A stretch of DNA of 64,000 bases, from NCBI GenBank assembly GCA_032871835.1, contig CM065295.1, positions 23,694,501-23,758,500 of the forward strand. The letters run 5' to 3'. The DNA comes from Dipteronia dyeriana. Taxonomy: Eukaryota; Streptophyta; Magnoliopsida; Sapindales; Sapindaceae. Positions 20,999 through 32,490 of the stretch are shown piece after piece (position 1 is the stretch's first letter; each line of letters starts with the position of its first letter). Below the pieces are notes generated by a model. That model had not been told where the DNA came from. It ran no database searches and was given only the letters and a program-made list of their open reading frames with translations. Both the position numbers and the translations under genes were made by a program.

Positions 20999-22438
20999 TG
21001 AAACAAATATTATGGTGTGTTTAAGATTAATCTAGAGTGGGGTGAATAGGTTTTAATCAAATTTTATCTAATTTTCGTTAATGGTCAAGATGACGAAAAT
21101 ACCCCTAACTAGTTACAATAATATCACAAGTGTAATAAGTGCGGAAATAATAAAGACACTTGAGATATACATGGAAACCCTCCAAATGGTAAAAACCACG
21201 GGCTGTTAAGTACGCCACACTCGAACCTCGAATCTACTAATGGCAAAGGAATTACAACCTAATCCCGGTCTATAATCCACCACCACTACCTAATCCCCGG
21301 TATAACTGAACCTAGTCCATCTTGCTTACGATTTAAGCTACCTAATCCCGGAAGTAACACAAGTCTTACTTCTCAATGAAGAGATAAAATAGCCTATGTG
21401 AATATATGATGATATTCAAAGAACAAACAAGGCTAGGAAACCTTATATGCTTATCTAGGATGATGAGATGGCAATTAATGCAGTCATAGATATCAAGAGC
21501 TTAATTGACATGTTCAAAAAGCTTAGCTAAACATAAATCAAACAATCCTATGACGCTATAACAATACAACACTCAATCATGTCATCACAACAATCTCTAT
21601 TTTGTATCTAGAATATATTCTAAGAGCATACAAATGATTAAAGAGATGGCTTAACATGAAAAACACTTAACTTGTAAGAAGATAGTGAGAAACTTACCAA
21701 ACAAGATGTGATGATGCAAAACTTTCCATTGATGCACTCTAAATAACCATAGATGATGCAAGATGAAGTTTTTATGCATAAGGAAATGCTTTGAGTGTTT
21801 AAAGATGAGTTCTTGCAAGATTTTTCCTTTTGAAATATGTTTTAAGGAAAAGATAGAATACAAAGAGTTATATATATATAAGTTTTAACCAAAGTGGGGT
21901 CATTTTGAAAAAAAGTTCCAGCTCCCGCTATGTGCGCTGGAGAGGTGCGCTAGTCGAATAGCCTACCACCAGTGCACAACCTAAGTTTTCAATAGGCGCT
22001 GGTGGAGTGGTGCAACTCAGTGACGATCCACTGGAATGTTGCGCTGGTGAGGCTGCGCTAGTCAAGTAGCGCTCTATTAGCGCACTGCCCACTTTTTCAA
22101 TACTCAAACACACATTTTCAACAAGTCCTAGAGTGATGAAGATGCATCCTATACTAATGCCTATCATGACATGGTACTTTAATCACAATATGCAAATAAA
22201 TCAAGAAGAGTCATTTAAACAAAAATGCACATAAGTATAAACACACAACATATATGAATAAGAGTTATGCATGAATTTGTGAGTATGTGCAACTACCTCT
22301 TGAAAGCAAGTAAGCACAGGAATTTTACATTTGGTGCTTCTTCTCTTGAGGTCTTGAGAGCCTAAGCTACCCTTACATAAAACCCAAAAAATATGGTTTG
22401 TTCACGAAATAAGTCAATCAATAAATGAGGACTTTACA
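20999..22438 (-). mobile_element. 5' LTR of Copia B
   Basis: On the minus strand it starts TGTAAAGTCCTCATTTATTG (22438) and ends ATAATATTTGTTTCA (20999), the same termini as in A. It is about 1440 bp, shorter than the 1.56-1.63 kb LTRs of A and C, chiefly because its GC-rich U3 repeat block (about 21915-22090) is reduced. No C-tract expansion is present near its 3' end (the plus strand reads TCTAGAGTGGGGTGAATAG). Confidence 0.9.
21869..21881 (-). promoter_or_regulatory. TATA box of LTR B
   Basis: Short TATATATATATA run on the minus strand, in the same place as the longer TA arrays in LTRs A and C: just downstream of the GC-rich repeat block and of the conserved CCTCACTTTG-like word. Confidence 0.6.
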
Positions 22439-25011
22439 GCAAGAATGGATAAAATGGTGTATTGCCTCACATGTTTTGTCTATTCTAGTTAATGGTAGTC
22501 CTACCAAGCAATTTGAGATGGGGAAGGGGCTTCGTCAGGGTGATCATTTATCTCCTTTTAAGTTTAGTATGGTTGTGGACGTCATGAATTGTATGCTAGA
22601 AAAGGCCAAAGAGTTGGGTTTGGTTAGAGGGATTGTGTTTGGTAATGATTCAGTTCATTTAACCCATATACAGTTCGCGGATGATACTATTTTATTCCTA
22701 GAACCAAAGGTAAAGTATCTTTTTAATGCTATAAGAATTCTGAGATGTTTCGAGATTATCTCTGGCTTGAAGATTAACTTCCACAAATCGTGTATTGTTA
22801 GGGTGAGCAAGAAATGACCAAACGAGGACGATTGGGCTACCATTTTCCCGTGTCCTTCAACTTCTCTTCCAATTTCTTACTTAGGTCTCCTACATGGTGG
22901 AAATCCGAGCTGGGAAGTTTTTTGGGACCTTGGTATTAAAAAGGTTGAGCAAAGGCTTGCCCATTGGAATAGAGCATTTATTTCCAAAGGTGGAAGACTA
23001 GTTCATATAAAGGCGGTTCTTTCTAGTCTACTGTCCTATTTTATGTCGGTGTTTTTGGTACCAATGTTGGTTACGAAAAAATTAGAAAAGCTTCAAAGGG
23101 GCTTCTTTTGGAATGGTGGTGTTTTAAAAAAGAAATTGTATTCAGTTGATTGGGAGTCTATTTGTAAAAGTAAACATTTAGGTGGCCTTGGAATTAGGAG
23201 GTTAAAGGATAAGTGTATGAGTCTTATGGAAAAATTTATCTGTAGATTCGAAAGGGAGGACCGAAGCTTATGGAAGCTAGTTTTATGTGCGAAGTATGGC
23301 TTTGATCAGAAGTCTTTGTTTTGGAAATTCAACTTGGTAAACACTTGTTCAACATTTGTCAAGACTGCTAGTCAATTCTTTGAGGTGGGTCATAAAGCCG
23401 ACGACATTGTAAGGACAGGCTTCAAGGTTGTTGTGGGCAACGACAAAAGAGTTTGCTTGTGGAATGATTTTTGGTGGGATAATATCCAACTAAAACAATC
23501 TTTTCCTAGAATTTTTGTGTTGTCAATCTTCAAGGAAGGTATGTTGGTAGATTTCGGATATTGGGATGACAATAGAAGGGTGTGGGATGTTAAGCTCATG
23601 AGGCCTCTTTTTAGCTGGGAGAATGAGCAATGGAATTGTTTCAGGATGATGTTGTACACTATTATTGTTAGATCGAATGTTGAAGATACAGTGACGTGAT
23701 CTTATTGTCCAAACGGTCTTTTCTCAATAAGTTCTTTTAGGAGATTTTTAGAGGATATTAATGGTTCGGTTTCTCCTCTGAATGCTTTCATTTGGTAGAG
23801 CTTTTGTCCTCCAAATGTGGAGATTTTTATTTGGCAATTGTTCAAAGATAGAATTTTGGTAAATGAGGTTTTATGTAGGTTCGGTCTTGGTCCGAGGTTA
23901 AGTATGGAGTGTCCATTACATGGTACTGGCTCGGAATCTATTGATCATTTATTTCTCTCTTACAATTGGTCTAGTAAATTATGGAGATATTGCTTGGGTT
24001 TGTGGGGTGTTTATGCTTGTTCTAATTCTCCCTTAGGAGAATGGCTTGATGGCTGGTGCGGTTTATGTCCTTCACGGTCGAGCAAGAGAGTGTGGAACAT
24101 CTTATTGGTTGCAGTTTTATGGACGATTTGGATATGTCGCAATGAGGTGGTGTTCCGTGGGAGTCAAGCTTCATTGTGTTCTGCTTTAGATATGATAAAG
24201 TTCGTGTTGCTTTGTGGTTTATTCATTATGGTGTGGGCTCGGATATAGATTTAACATTGCTTATTTTGGATTTAAAAGGAAGATGTGTTGACAACAAGTT
24301 AGCAAAGCTGCTTGTGCGCAGTGGAGGGATTAAACCATATGATGCAGATCTTTGTTTCTTCGTAGATGGTTCTGTACATGGAAATCCGAGGGTGGCTGGC
24401 ATAAGTGGTGTACTCAGAGACTCTCATGGCAAATTCCTTTGTTTGTTTTCGTTATATATTGGAGTTTTGGATCCTATTTTGGTAGAAGTCTTCGCCATTC
24501 ATAGAGTATGTCAGCTCTTGGCTTCGAATCATTCTATTATCCACCGTAAAATTACCATTTTTAGTGATTCAAGTTCAGCCGCGTCGTGGATTAACGGAGA
24601 AGATTTTGGTAACTTCAAACTGGTGGGTTTGATCCAAGATATTCGTCAGTTTCAGGCATCTCCGGTTAATATTGCTTTTTAGTTCATTCCCCGAGAGGAT
24701 AATTCTTTAACTGACAGCCTAGCTAAGAATGGTTTTAGAGGTTTTGGCGATAGGTTGGAATTGGATATGGGCTAAAGTTTCCGGTGGTTTGTTGAAGTTT
24801 TCCCGTTGTTATCTTTCTTCTTTTGTTGGTATTGTTCTCTCCTCGTTTCTTGTTTTGGTGTGATGTTATTCTACTTTTCTTAATTTGGACTTCTTTGGCG
24901 GGCTTATGTCGTCTGTTTTTGGTTTGGGGTTTCTTGGCTCCTCTTGTTCTTTATTTCAGACTGTTTCCTTTTTCTGGGGTTCTTTTTGGTCAATATATTG
25001 TTGTTTAAAAA
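22439..25011 (+). pseudogene. LINE-2 ORF2: RT palm, zinc finger, RNase H and 3' end
   Basis: Begins mid-RT at QEWIKWCIASHVLSILVNGS, next to the LTR of Copia B. FADD is intact at 22674-22685, then GLKINFHKS, and after a stop the thumb with KLEKLQRGFFWNGG (23060-23115). A zf-RVT domain (FIWQLFKDRILVNEVL, 23817-24000) and an RNase H domain (FFVDGSVHGNPR, VEVFAIHRV, FSDSSSAASW; 24350-24700) follow. The 3' UTR ends in a short poly(A) at 25007-25015 and the target duplication. Frame breaks at 22815, 23697 and 24248. Endonuclease and RT fingers are missing. Confidence 0.9.
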
Positions 25012-25027
25012 AAAACCATTAAAAGTA
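25012..25027. repeat. Right target-site duplication of LINE-2
   Basis: Exact 16-bp copy of 8521-8536, overlapping the poly(A) of LINE-2. The two copies are 16.5 kb apart because other elements were inserted later. Confidence 0.85.
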
Positions 25028-25448
25028 TCTTTGGCATGCTTCATGAAGAAATATCTTTTCTCTAAAATATTTAATGTTGTAAATCAAATACCGCTGAATT
25101 TCTCATTCTTAAATATCTAGTGTAAATCTGATATTGAGGACTGGTACACATCTGGTGTTTGAAATCTCATTATGAAAATACATATAATTCTTTATAAATA
25201 CTTGGCTTCATTACACAAATATCCCTTAAGTTTAGATGAAATTACACTCATATGCAACATTTCCATTTATTACACAAACATCCCTTTATTGGTGTCCTAT
25301 GAGCTTTGCCCTTTGATAAACTGACCCCTCTATTCTCTATAATAGCAGGGTTTGAGCCTCCAACCTTATGGTTAAAAACCACAATCCAAGCTTATTGTCA
25401 GAAGATTGTTGATTTAAATGTATATATCTAGTTATATGATGTATATTT
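25028..25448. other. Unclassified AT-rich DNA
   Basis: No coding feature or element end recognised. The last part (about 25370-25440, ATTGTTGATTTAAATG and neighbours) is the outer end of an inverted repeat whose partner lies at 41940-42045. Confidence 0.5.
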
Positions 25449-25482
25449 GCGCGCGCGCGAACACACACACACATATATATAT
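25449..25482. repeat. Compound microsatellite (GC)n-(AC)n-(AT)n
   Basis: About five GC, eight AC and five AT dinucleotides in direct succession. Alternating purine-pyrimidine of this kind can adopt Z-DNA. Confidence 0.9.
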
Positions 25483-26399
25483 GAATTTATTTAAATTTAT
25501 ATTATATATACGTTTATTTTATTTTTAAGGCTTAATTGCGAAAAATAATTTAAATTTGTTCTTTCCATAATTTTAACAGATTTTTTTTCTTATTTTCTTT
25601 TTCTTTATTACAAATCTTTTTTTTATATTAATTATTATTAAATGTTAATTTATTTAAAATATATATTATATGAGTAATGCTACTTTGTCCAAATTTTGTA
25701 CTCAAATCTGGTGTCCAAATTATGTTGCAACACTCCATTCCATTCATTTAAATTTGATTAGATTTTCATGATTTAAATGTATGGACTGGAGTGTTGTCAC
25801 ATCATTTAGGTACCAGATTTGAACAAAGTAGCATTACTCATATTATATATATGAGTTGATTTTAAATTATATAATAAGATTTAAATTATTTTTAAGGTTT
25901 AATGGCACAAAATAATTTAAATTTGTTTCTTTCCATAATGTTAACAGATTTAATATAACTATTTCCTTTTGTTTTCTTATTTCCTTTTTCTTTTATATAT
26001 CTATTTATATATTAATTATTATTAAACATTAATTTATTTAAAATATATTATATATGAGTTTATTTTAAATTAAATAAATATATTTAAATTATTCTTAAGG
26101 CTTAATGACAGAAAATAAATTATTATTTTTCTTTCCAAAATTTTAATAGATTTAAAATAATTATTTCCTTTGGTTTTCTTATTTCCTTTTTTTCATAAAT
26201 CTGTTTATATATATATATATTATTTATTAAATATAAATTCATTTAAAATATTATATATATATATATGAGTTGATTTTTAATTATATAAAAAGATTTAAAT
26301 TATTTTTTTAGGCTTAATGGTACAAAATAATTTAAATATGTTTCTTTCCATAATTCTAACAAATTTGAAATAAATATTTTCCTTTGTTTTCTTATGAAA
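25483..26399 (+). repeat. Tandem array of about 205-bp AT-rich units
   Basis: Four units can be aligned on the anchor GGCTTAAT (25529, 25895 as GGTTTAAT, 26099, 26311) followed by AAAATAATTTAAAT and CTTTCCATAATT. Spacing is 204 and 212 bp; the first is 366 bp, or 189 after removing the MITE and one target duplication. The units are diverged, so the array is old. No coding potential. Confidence 0.85.
25672..25839. mobile_element. Fold-back MITE with 9-bp target duplication
   Basis: Ends GAGTAATGCTACTTTGT and the exact complement ACAAAGTAGCATTACTC. Most of the 168 bp is an inverted repeat (CAACACTCCATTCC on the left, its near-complement on the right). Flanks ATATTATAT at 25663-25671 and 25840-25848 form a 9-bp duplication, typical of Mutator-derived MITEs. 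The flanks are AT-rich, so the exact duplication length is less certain than the TIRs. Confidence 0.85.
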
Positions 26400-26411
26400 A
26401 GAAATAGATTT
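26400..26411. repeat. Left target-site duplication of LINE-3
   Basis: AGAAATAGATTT here and at 41872-41883, just outside the two ends of LINE-3. 12 bp, exact. Confidence 0.7.
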
Positions 26412-27251
26412 CTTTTTAAGGAAATAAATCCACTGAAACAGAACTACATAGAAAACGGGCAATCACCCAAAACAACTGTGGCCACACTTGGTGGAACCTT
26501 CTCCATCCAAAAACCATTAGAGTTGGAAGATAAATCCAACTTAGCAGAAAATGAGTTAACATATTAGCTCTCCTAGGGACAAACCTAACATTCCATTCCA
26601 TGAATTTATCACGCAAGCAGAGGATGTCATCAATGATCAAGCCCACGTCAGATAAAATACAAGACTTGGAATTAATTAAGTTCACAATCACTTGGGCATC
26701 TGATTCAATAGTGCAGCACCTGAAGCCAGTATCAAGAGCGAATTGGATGCCTCTCAGAACAGCAACGGCTTCAGCAATTTGAAGGCTATAACCTACAAAA
26801 ATAATCCGAGATCTTGAAGCCATGACAACCCTATTAGAATCCCTAATAATAATACCAATCCCAATTCTCTTTCGAATAACATCAATAGCAGCATCAGTGT
26901 TAACTTTGACCAACCCTACAGTTGGAGGCTCCCATGAAGAAACATCCATATCAGCTACCTAAGAACGCATCAAGTAGCTAGCATTAGCTTTCTTGAAATC
27001 TATCAAGTAAGCCTCAGCCTAGGGAACAATATCCTTGTCGTGGAGCACATTAGCTTGATGAATTTTTCCATTATGCTTGTACCAAGAGCAACATAAAACC
27101 GTGCACAGAAGTTCCATCTCCTCAAGAAGCAATTGATACTTACAGAATAACATAAAATCAAGAAACTGAGAATCATCGGTTGCACGGATGCATTTCACGA
27201 AAAAACACTGCATTTTAACCATCTTTAAGGAAGGGTAGCCCCATAGCGAAT
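26412..27251 (-). pseudogene. LINE-3 ORF2 3' end: zinc-finger tail and RNase H
   Basis: Minus strand. 27240-27000 reads ATDDSQFLDFMLFCKYQLLLEE, the tail of the zf-RVT domain, and 26949-26416 a nearly complete RNase H: VKVNTDAAI (first Asp), IAEAVAVLRGIQ (Glu), ESDAQVIV (Asp) and the terminal PRRANMLTHFLL. The acidic triad is present. A stop near 26950 separates the two parts. The rest of LINE-3 lies beyond Copia A at 36836-41871; the split falls inside the zinc-finger region. The element ends at a short T-run (poly(A) on the minus strand) at 26412-26417. Confidence 0.85.
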
Positions 27252-27596
27252 TGTAAAGTCCTCAATTATTGATTGGTTTATTTCGTGAACAAATCACATT
27301 TTTGGGATATTATGTAAGGGTAGCTTAGGCTCTCAAGACCTCAAGAGGAGAAGCACTAAAGGTAAAATTCTTGTGCTTACTTGCTTTGAAGAGATAGTTG
27401 CACACACTCACAAATTCATGCATAACTTTAATTCTTATATGTTGAGTGTTTTCTTGTGTGCATTTTGATGACTCTTATTGATTTATTTGCATCTTGTAAT
27501 TAAATGTTTTATGTCATGTTTGGCATTAGAATAGGATGCATTTTTCATCACTCATGAACTTGTTGAAATTGTATGTTTGAGTGTTGAAAATAGGCT

Positions 27597-27856
27597 TTGC
27601 GCTGGTGGTGCGCTACTCGACCAGCATAACATTCCAGTGGTACGCCGCTAGTCATATGCCACTGAGCTGCACTGTTGCACCTGTGCATAGTTGAAAAAAG
27701 TGGGCGTGCGCTGGTGGTGTGCTACTCGACTAGCGCAGCCTCACCAGCGCAAACATTCTAGAGGATTTACACATGTGTTGCGCCACTAGTCCAGCGCCTA
27801 TTATAAAATTAGGTTGTACGCTGGTGGTGCGCTACTCGACCAGCGCACACAGAGGA
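27597..27856. repeat. GC-rich inverted-repeat block in U3 of LTR A (5')
   Basis: Within otherwise AT-rich LTR, this stretch repeats GCGCTGGTGGTGCGCTACTC and its complement-like CCAGCGCA and CACCAGCGC several times, at a spacing of about 60-110 bp. Equivalent blocks are at 35570-35835, 54838-55120, 60646-60925 and, on the other strand, 21915-22090. It ends about 45 bp upstream of the TATA run, so it occupies the promoter-proximal enhancer position. Confidence 0.85.
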
Positions 27857-27899
27857 AGCTGGAGCTTTTTTTTCAAAATGACCTCACTTTGTTTGGATC

Positions 27900-27916
27900 T
27901 TATATATATATATATA
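27900..27916 (+). promoter_or_regulatory. TATA box of 5' LTR A
   Basis: TATATATATATATATAA preceded by CCTCACTTTGTTTGGATC, which is conserved in A and C. Transcription of the element would start a short distance downstream. The TA array length differs in each LTR of the family. Confidence 0.7.
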
Positions 27917-28809
27917 ACTCAGTGCTTTAAGGTCGTGTATGAGTTTAGAATATCACATATTTTCCTTAGAACACATTTCAAAAGAAAAACTCTTCCAAGA
28001 ACTCATTTTTAATCACTCAAAGCATTCCCATATGCATCAAAACTTCATCTTGCATCATCTAAGTTCATTTAGAGTGCATCAATTGATAGGGTTTCTTCAT
28101 CACATTTTGTTTGGTAAGTTCTTCACTATCTTCTTACAAGTTAAGTATTTTACTTGCTAAACCTTCTCTTTAATTATTTTTATGCTCTTAGAACATTTTC
28201 TAGATACAAATTAGAGATTGTTGTGATGCCATGATTGAGTGTTGTATTGTGATAGCTTCATAGGATTGGTTGATCTATGCTTAGCTAAGTTTCTTGAACA
28301 TGTCATTTAGCTCATGATATCTAAGATTGCATTAATTGTCATCTCATTATCCTAGATAAGCATATAGGGTTTCCTAGCCTTGTTTGTTCATTGAATATCA
28401 TCATATATTCGCTTATGACATTTTATCTCTTAATTGAGAAGTAAGACTTGTGTTGCTTCCGGGAGTAGGTAGCTTAAATCACAAGCAAGATGGACTAGAT
28501 TCACTTATACCGGGATTAGGTAGTGGTGGTGAATTTAAACTGGGATTAGGTTGTAATTCTCTTACCATTAGTGGATTCGAGGTTCTAGTGTGGCGCACTC
28601 ATCAGCTCGTGGTTTTTCCCATTTGGAGGGTTTCCACGTATATTTCAAGTGTCTTTATTATTGCCGCATTTTTACACTTGTGATTTTATTGCAACTAGCT
28701 AGGGGCATTTTTGTAATCTTGACCTTTAACGAAAATTGGGTAAATTTGTTTAAAATCTATTCACCCCCCTCTAGATTAATATATTACACACCATAATATT
28801 AGTTTCAAT

Positions 28810-28821
28810 TGGTATTAGAGC
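28810..28821 (+). promoter_or_regulatory. Primer binding site of Copia A
   Basis: TGGTATTAGAGC, one mismatch to the initiator tRNA-Met complement, two bases after the LTR end. Confidence 0.9.
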
Positions 28822-28930
28822 AGGTTTCTAGACATACATAGGTGATCCTTGCTCATTTTGGTGTGTGTTGCATTTTATGTGTATTGATCATTCATACATT
28901 TGCATTCATATCATTCATTCATTAAACACA

Positions 28931-30630
28931 ATGAGTGGAAACGGTGGCAACGAGGGAGCTTCTAGCACTAGACCTTCACTTCTCACCGGGTTGAATTATG
29001 CCTCTTGGAAAGGCAAGATGGAGTCGTAAATTTTCCAAATTCATGACAGGACATGGATGGTAGTTGAAGATGGCTACACTCCACCCATGATGACTTCTGC
29101 AGATGGAGGAGATGATGTACCTAAACCAAAGGCACAATGGAATGCACAAGAGTTTGAGGCTTCAAAGTGGAATATGAAGGCAATGCATGCCATCCTATGT
29201 GCAATGGATGATAACAAGTACAAGTTGGTTCAAAATACTAGGATAGCTAAGGAAGCATGGGATATCCTAGAAGTTGCACATGAGGGAACCGATATGGTTA
29301 AGGAGTCGAAGCTTTAAGTTCTCCAAACGTAATTTGAATTGCTCAAGATGAATGAGAACGAGTGCTTCAATGAGTTTGAAGTAAGATTGATGGACATTGT
29401 GAACCAAAGTCATCAACTTGGTGATCCTTATTCGGATAGGAAGATCAAGCAGAAGATTATGAGATCTCTAACCGATAGATTTGAGTCTAAGGTGACGGCT
29501 TTGGAAGAGAATAATGGTTACATTGACTTGAAGCCGAGTGAAGTGATTGGGAGGCTTCTAGCTTATGAATCTAGGAAATGTCCTAATCCCACACCATCGA
29601 AAAAGCAAAAAGACATTGCTTTGAAAGCCTCCAAAGTTGAAAAGGAGGAGAGTGATGACTCGGATGAAGAAATGGCCTTGCTAATGAGGAAGTTCAAGTA
29701 ATTCTACAAGTCCGAGAAGAAAGGTTTTGGATCCAAGGGTCAAGACTTGAAGAAAAAGGCTTCCTTCAAAAGGTTTGAGCCTAGGCAAGAAAAGACCAAG
29801 AAGAAAGGAGTCCAATGTTATGAGTGTGGTGGAATAGGTCACTTTGCCCCGGAATTTGCAAATCACAAGGTCAAGAAGAAGGGAAAAGTGATGGCTGCCA
29901 CATGGAGTGAAAGTGATAACTCTAATGAAGAAGATGAGTCTTCGGATGATGAAGAACTCATGGCTAACTTCATAGTATTTACATCCTCTCTTATGAGCAA
30001 CGATGCTAGTGAAGAAGAGAATGAAAGTCAAGAGGAATACTACTCAAGTGATGATGGATCTTCATCACAATCCACAAATGGAAGTGTAGATAGGATGGAT
30101 CTCAAGGACTACATGGCAAAGTTTGAGGGCTCAAGGTTAAAGAACAAGAATGAGATCAAGAGATTAATAGAAGAAAACCTAGACCTCTCAACTCAAGTTG
30201 ACCAACTAAATGAAGAGTTTGTGAGATCTAAGAGGAGTGAAGAAAGGTTGAAGAAAAAGCTTGAAGATGTTAGAGAGTTGTTTGCCAAGATGAACTCTAG
30301 CACCAAAAAACTTGACCATATGCTAGATGTTGGAAAAAGGCCAAGTGACAAGAAGGGGCTTGGGTTTGAAGATGACAAGGTGTCCTCCACTCCAAGCAAG
30401 ACCATCTTTGTAAGAAGCATGAACTTCAATGGGTCCTTTTCTCATCAATCACCTAGGAAGAAACTTGACCTAGGAGAGTGCTCAAGTAGTGCTCATGTGA
30501 AGGTGGATTCAAGAAGCCTACCTTAAGCCCATCTTACAAGGGTCCCTCAACCGAAAGCTTATCAAAAGAAGATCCCTATCATGCAAGCTCAACCAAGGAA
30601 GCAATCAAGTCTTAATTAACAATAAAGAAG
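28931..30630 (+). pseudogene. Copia A gag with first zinc knuckle and coiled coil
   Basis: ATG 28931 (M-S-G-N-G-G) follows the leader. One frame runs throughout, interrupted by stops at about 29027, 29315, 29330 and 29699. It carries LLTGLNYASWKGKMES, the UBN2-type core (AKEAWDILEVAHEGTD, NQSHQLGDPYSDRKIKQKIM), a K-rich stretch, and the knuckle CYECGGIGHFAPEF at about 29815-29860, in which the last zinc-binding Cys is Phe. An acidic/serine segment and a coiled coil (30100-30330) follow, then a stop at 30524-30526. Gag packages element RNA; this copy could not bind zinc normally. Confidence 0.9.
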
Positions 30631-30682
30631 GAAAGCTCATCAACAACAATCAAGACAACCACATAGACATGGGAAGGCTCCA

Positions 30683-31186
30683 ATGCATCCTCAAGGTTAT
30701 GGTATAATTCCTAACTTCATCCTTACATGTCATTTTTGTGGTATTGATGGTCACATTAGAACAAATTGCTTTAGATATATCAAATTTTGTAGAATTGAAA
30801 GCATGATAGAGAAGAAAAAGGCTAGAGCCATGATGCATGCCACTAGGAAAAATGAAACAACTTTGCATGATCCTAGGACACTTAGAGCCCATGTGCCATT
30901 GACCACTAGGAAGAAAATTATTGCACCTAGGTGGATTAGAAAGGATGAACACCTTTGCCATGTTGCACAAATTGCCTTGAATGCTCGTTCTTGTGATTTT
31001 TGGTATTTGGATAGTGGGTGCTCTAGGCACATGACTGGAAATAAGAGTTTCTTTGAGACTCTTGTGATGAAGGAGGGAGGAAATGTCACCTTTAGTGATG
31101 GATCTAAAAAGAAGGTTAAAGGAAAGGGAACCATTTCCATTCCCGGATTACCCTCCTTGTCCAATGCTTTGTATGTTGATGGTTAG
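30683..31186 (+). pseudogene. Copia A second zinc knuckle and protease
   Basis: MHPQGYGIIPNF, then CHFCGIDGHIRTNCF (complete CCHC), a basic linker, and WYLDSGCSRHMTGN with the protease D-S-G, followed by GGNVTFSDGSKKKVKGKG. A stop at 31184-31186 (GATGGTTAG) ends the frame, where C and B read on as DGLK. Confidence 0.9.
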
Positions 31187-32480
31187 ATGGTTTAAAAGCC
31201 AATTTGATAAGCATTTCACATCTTAGTGATGAAGGACTTTCCGTCTTGTTTAGGAAAAATGATTGTTCTATCCTATTGCCAAATGGACAAACCTTGTTAA
31301 AAGGTATGAGATCTAGTGATAATTGCTATTGTCTTGAGGCTAGAGGTATCTCTTGCAATGTGTCCAAGGATGAACAAATTGAGTTGTGGCACGAAAGACT
31401 TGGTCATATGAACTTTAGGGATTTAAGAATCTTAGATAAGTTCAATGTTGTGCGAGGCCTTCCCAAGCTTGGGAAAAAGGTTAATGGTGTTTGTGGACCT
31501 TGCCAACAAGGAAAGCAAACCAAAAGTATGCAAAAAAAGGGAAATTATGTTACCACCAAGGAACCTATAGAGCTTCTCCACATGGATCTTATGGGTCCTG
31601 TGCAAACCGAGAGTTTAGGTGGAAAGAGATACATTTTTATGTGTGTAGATGACTTTTCTAGGTACACATGGACTTATTTCCTTAGAGAAAAATCTGAAAC
31701 TTTTGACAAGTTTAAAATGCTTTGTTCTAAAATTCAAAATGAAATGAACTCCAAGATTAAAAGCATCAAGAGAATTAGGAGTGACCATGGGAAGTAATTT
31801 GAGAATGCCCATTTTGAAAACTTTTGCAATAGTCTAGGCATTTCTCATGAGTTTTCGGCTCCTAGGACACCTCAACAAAATGTAGTTGTTGAGAGGAAAA
31901 ATAGGGTTCTTCATGAAATGGCACGTGTGATGTTGCTTAGCAACAATGTTCCTAGGAATCTTTGGGTCGAGGACGTCAATACGGCTTGCTACATAGGAAA
32001 TAGAGTCTTCCTTAGGCCCCACACTAGGCAAACCTCCTATGAGTTATAGAAAGGTAGGAAACCAAATGTTAGCTACTTCCACACCTTTAGAAGCAATTGC
32101 TACATTTTGAATGACCGTGATCAACTTGGCAAATTTGATGCTAAGAGTGATGAAGGTATCTTCATTGGCTATGCCTTGAATAGTAGAGCCTATAGAGTTT
32201 TTAATCTAAGAACTATGACCGTAATGGAATCATCTAATGTTGTCATTGATGATACTAGGTTCAAAACTAATGACCATGAGAAGGAGGTAGATTTAGTTGA
32301 TGACTCCCCTTCGGAGAAGGTTGTTGATGTCTCTAATGTTGAAAAGACTAACCTTGATGATGACATAACTCAATCTATTGATAGGATTCCCCCTTTGAAC
32401 TCAAAAGAACTTGCTTCATAGGTTAGAAAACTCCATGACAAAGATAACATTATTGGAGAGGTTAGTGAGGGTGTTAGGAC
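31180..32480 (+). pseudogene. Copia A pre-integrase region and integrase
   Basis: GAG pre-integrase segment (LISISHLSDEGLSVL), zinc-binding WHERLGHMNF with CGPCQQGK, catalytic Asp in LHMDLMGP, Asp in VDDFSRYTW, and the Glu region TPQQNVVVERKNR. The C-terminal part has RPHTRQTSYEL and GIFIGYALNSRAY. Stops occur at 31795-31797, near 32047 and at 32419-32421. His-Cys and D,D,E residues are visible; the breaks would prevent function. Confidence 0.9.
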
Positions 32481-32490
32481 TAGGCATCAA

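Larger units (their letters stand above)
15323..22438 (-). mobile_element. Copia retrotransposon B, 3' truncated
   Basis: Minus-strand element with 5' LTR (20999-22438), primer site, gag, two zinc knuckles, protease, integrase, RT, RNase H and about 560 bp of the 3' non-coding region. Compared with element A, the sequence is colinear up to ACTAGTGAGACTAAAAT and then stops, so the rest of the 3' region, the polypurine tract and the 3' LTR are missing. The right side joins LINE-2 RT sequence directly (22439). The left side joins a MULE fragment. Several stops and frameshifts break all domains. Same family as A and C. Confidence 0.9.
27252..28807 (+). mobile_element. 5' LTR of Copia A
   Basis: Starts TGTAAAGTCCTCAATTATTG and ends TAATATTAGTTTCA, 1556 bp. 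It contains the GC-rich inverted-repeat block (27597-27856), a TATA run, and near the 3' end a short tract of six C before CTCTAGATTAATA. It is colinear with the 3' LTR at 35221-36835. Confidence 0.95.
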
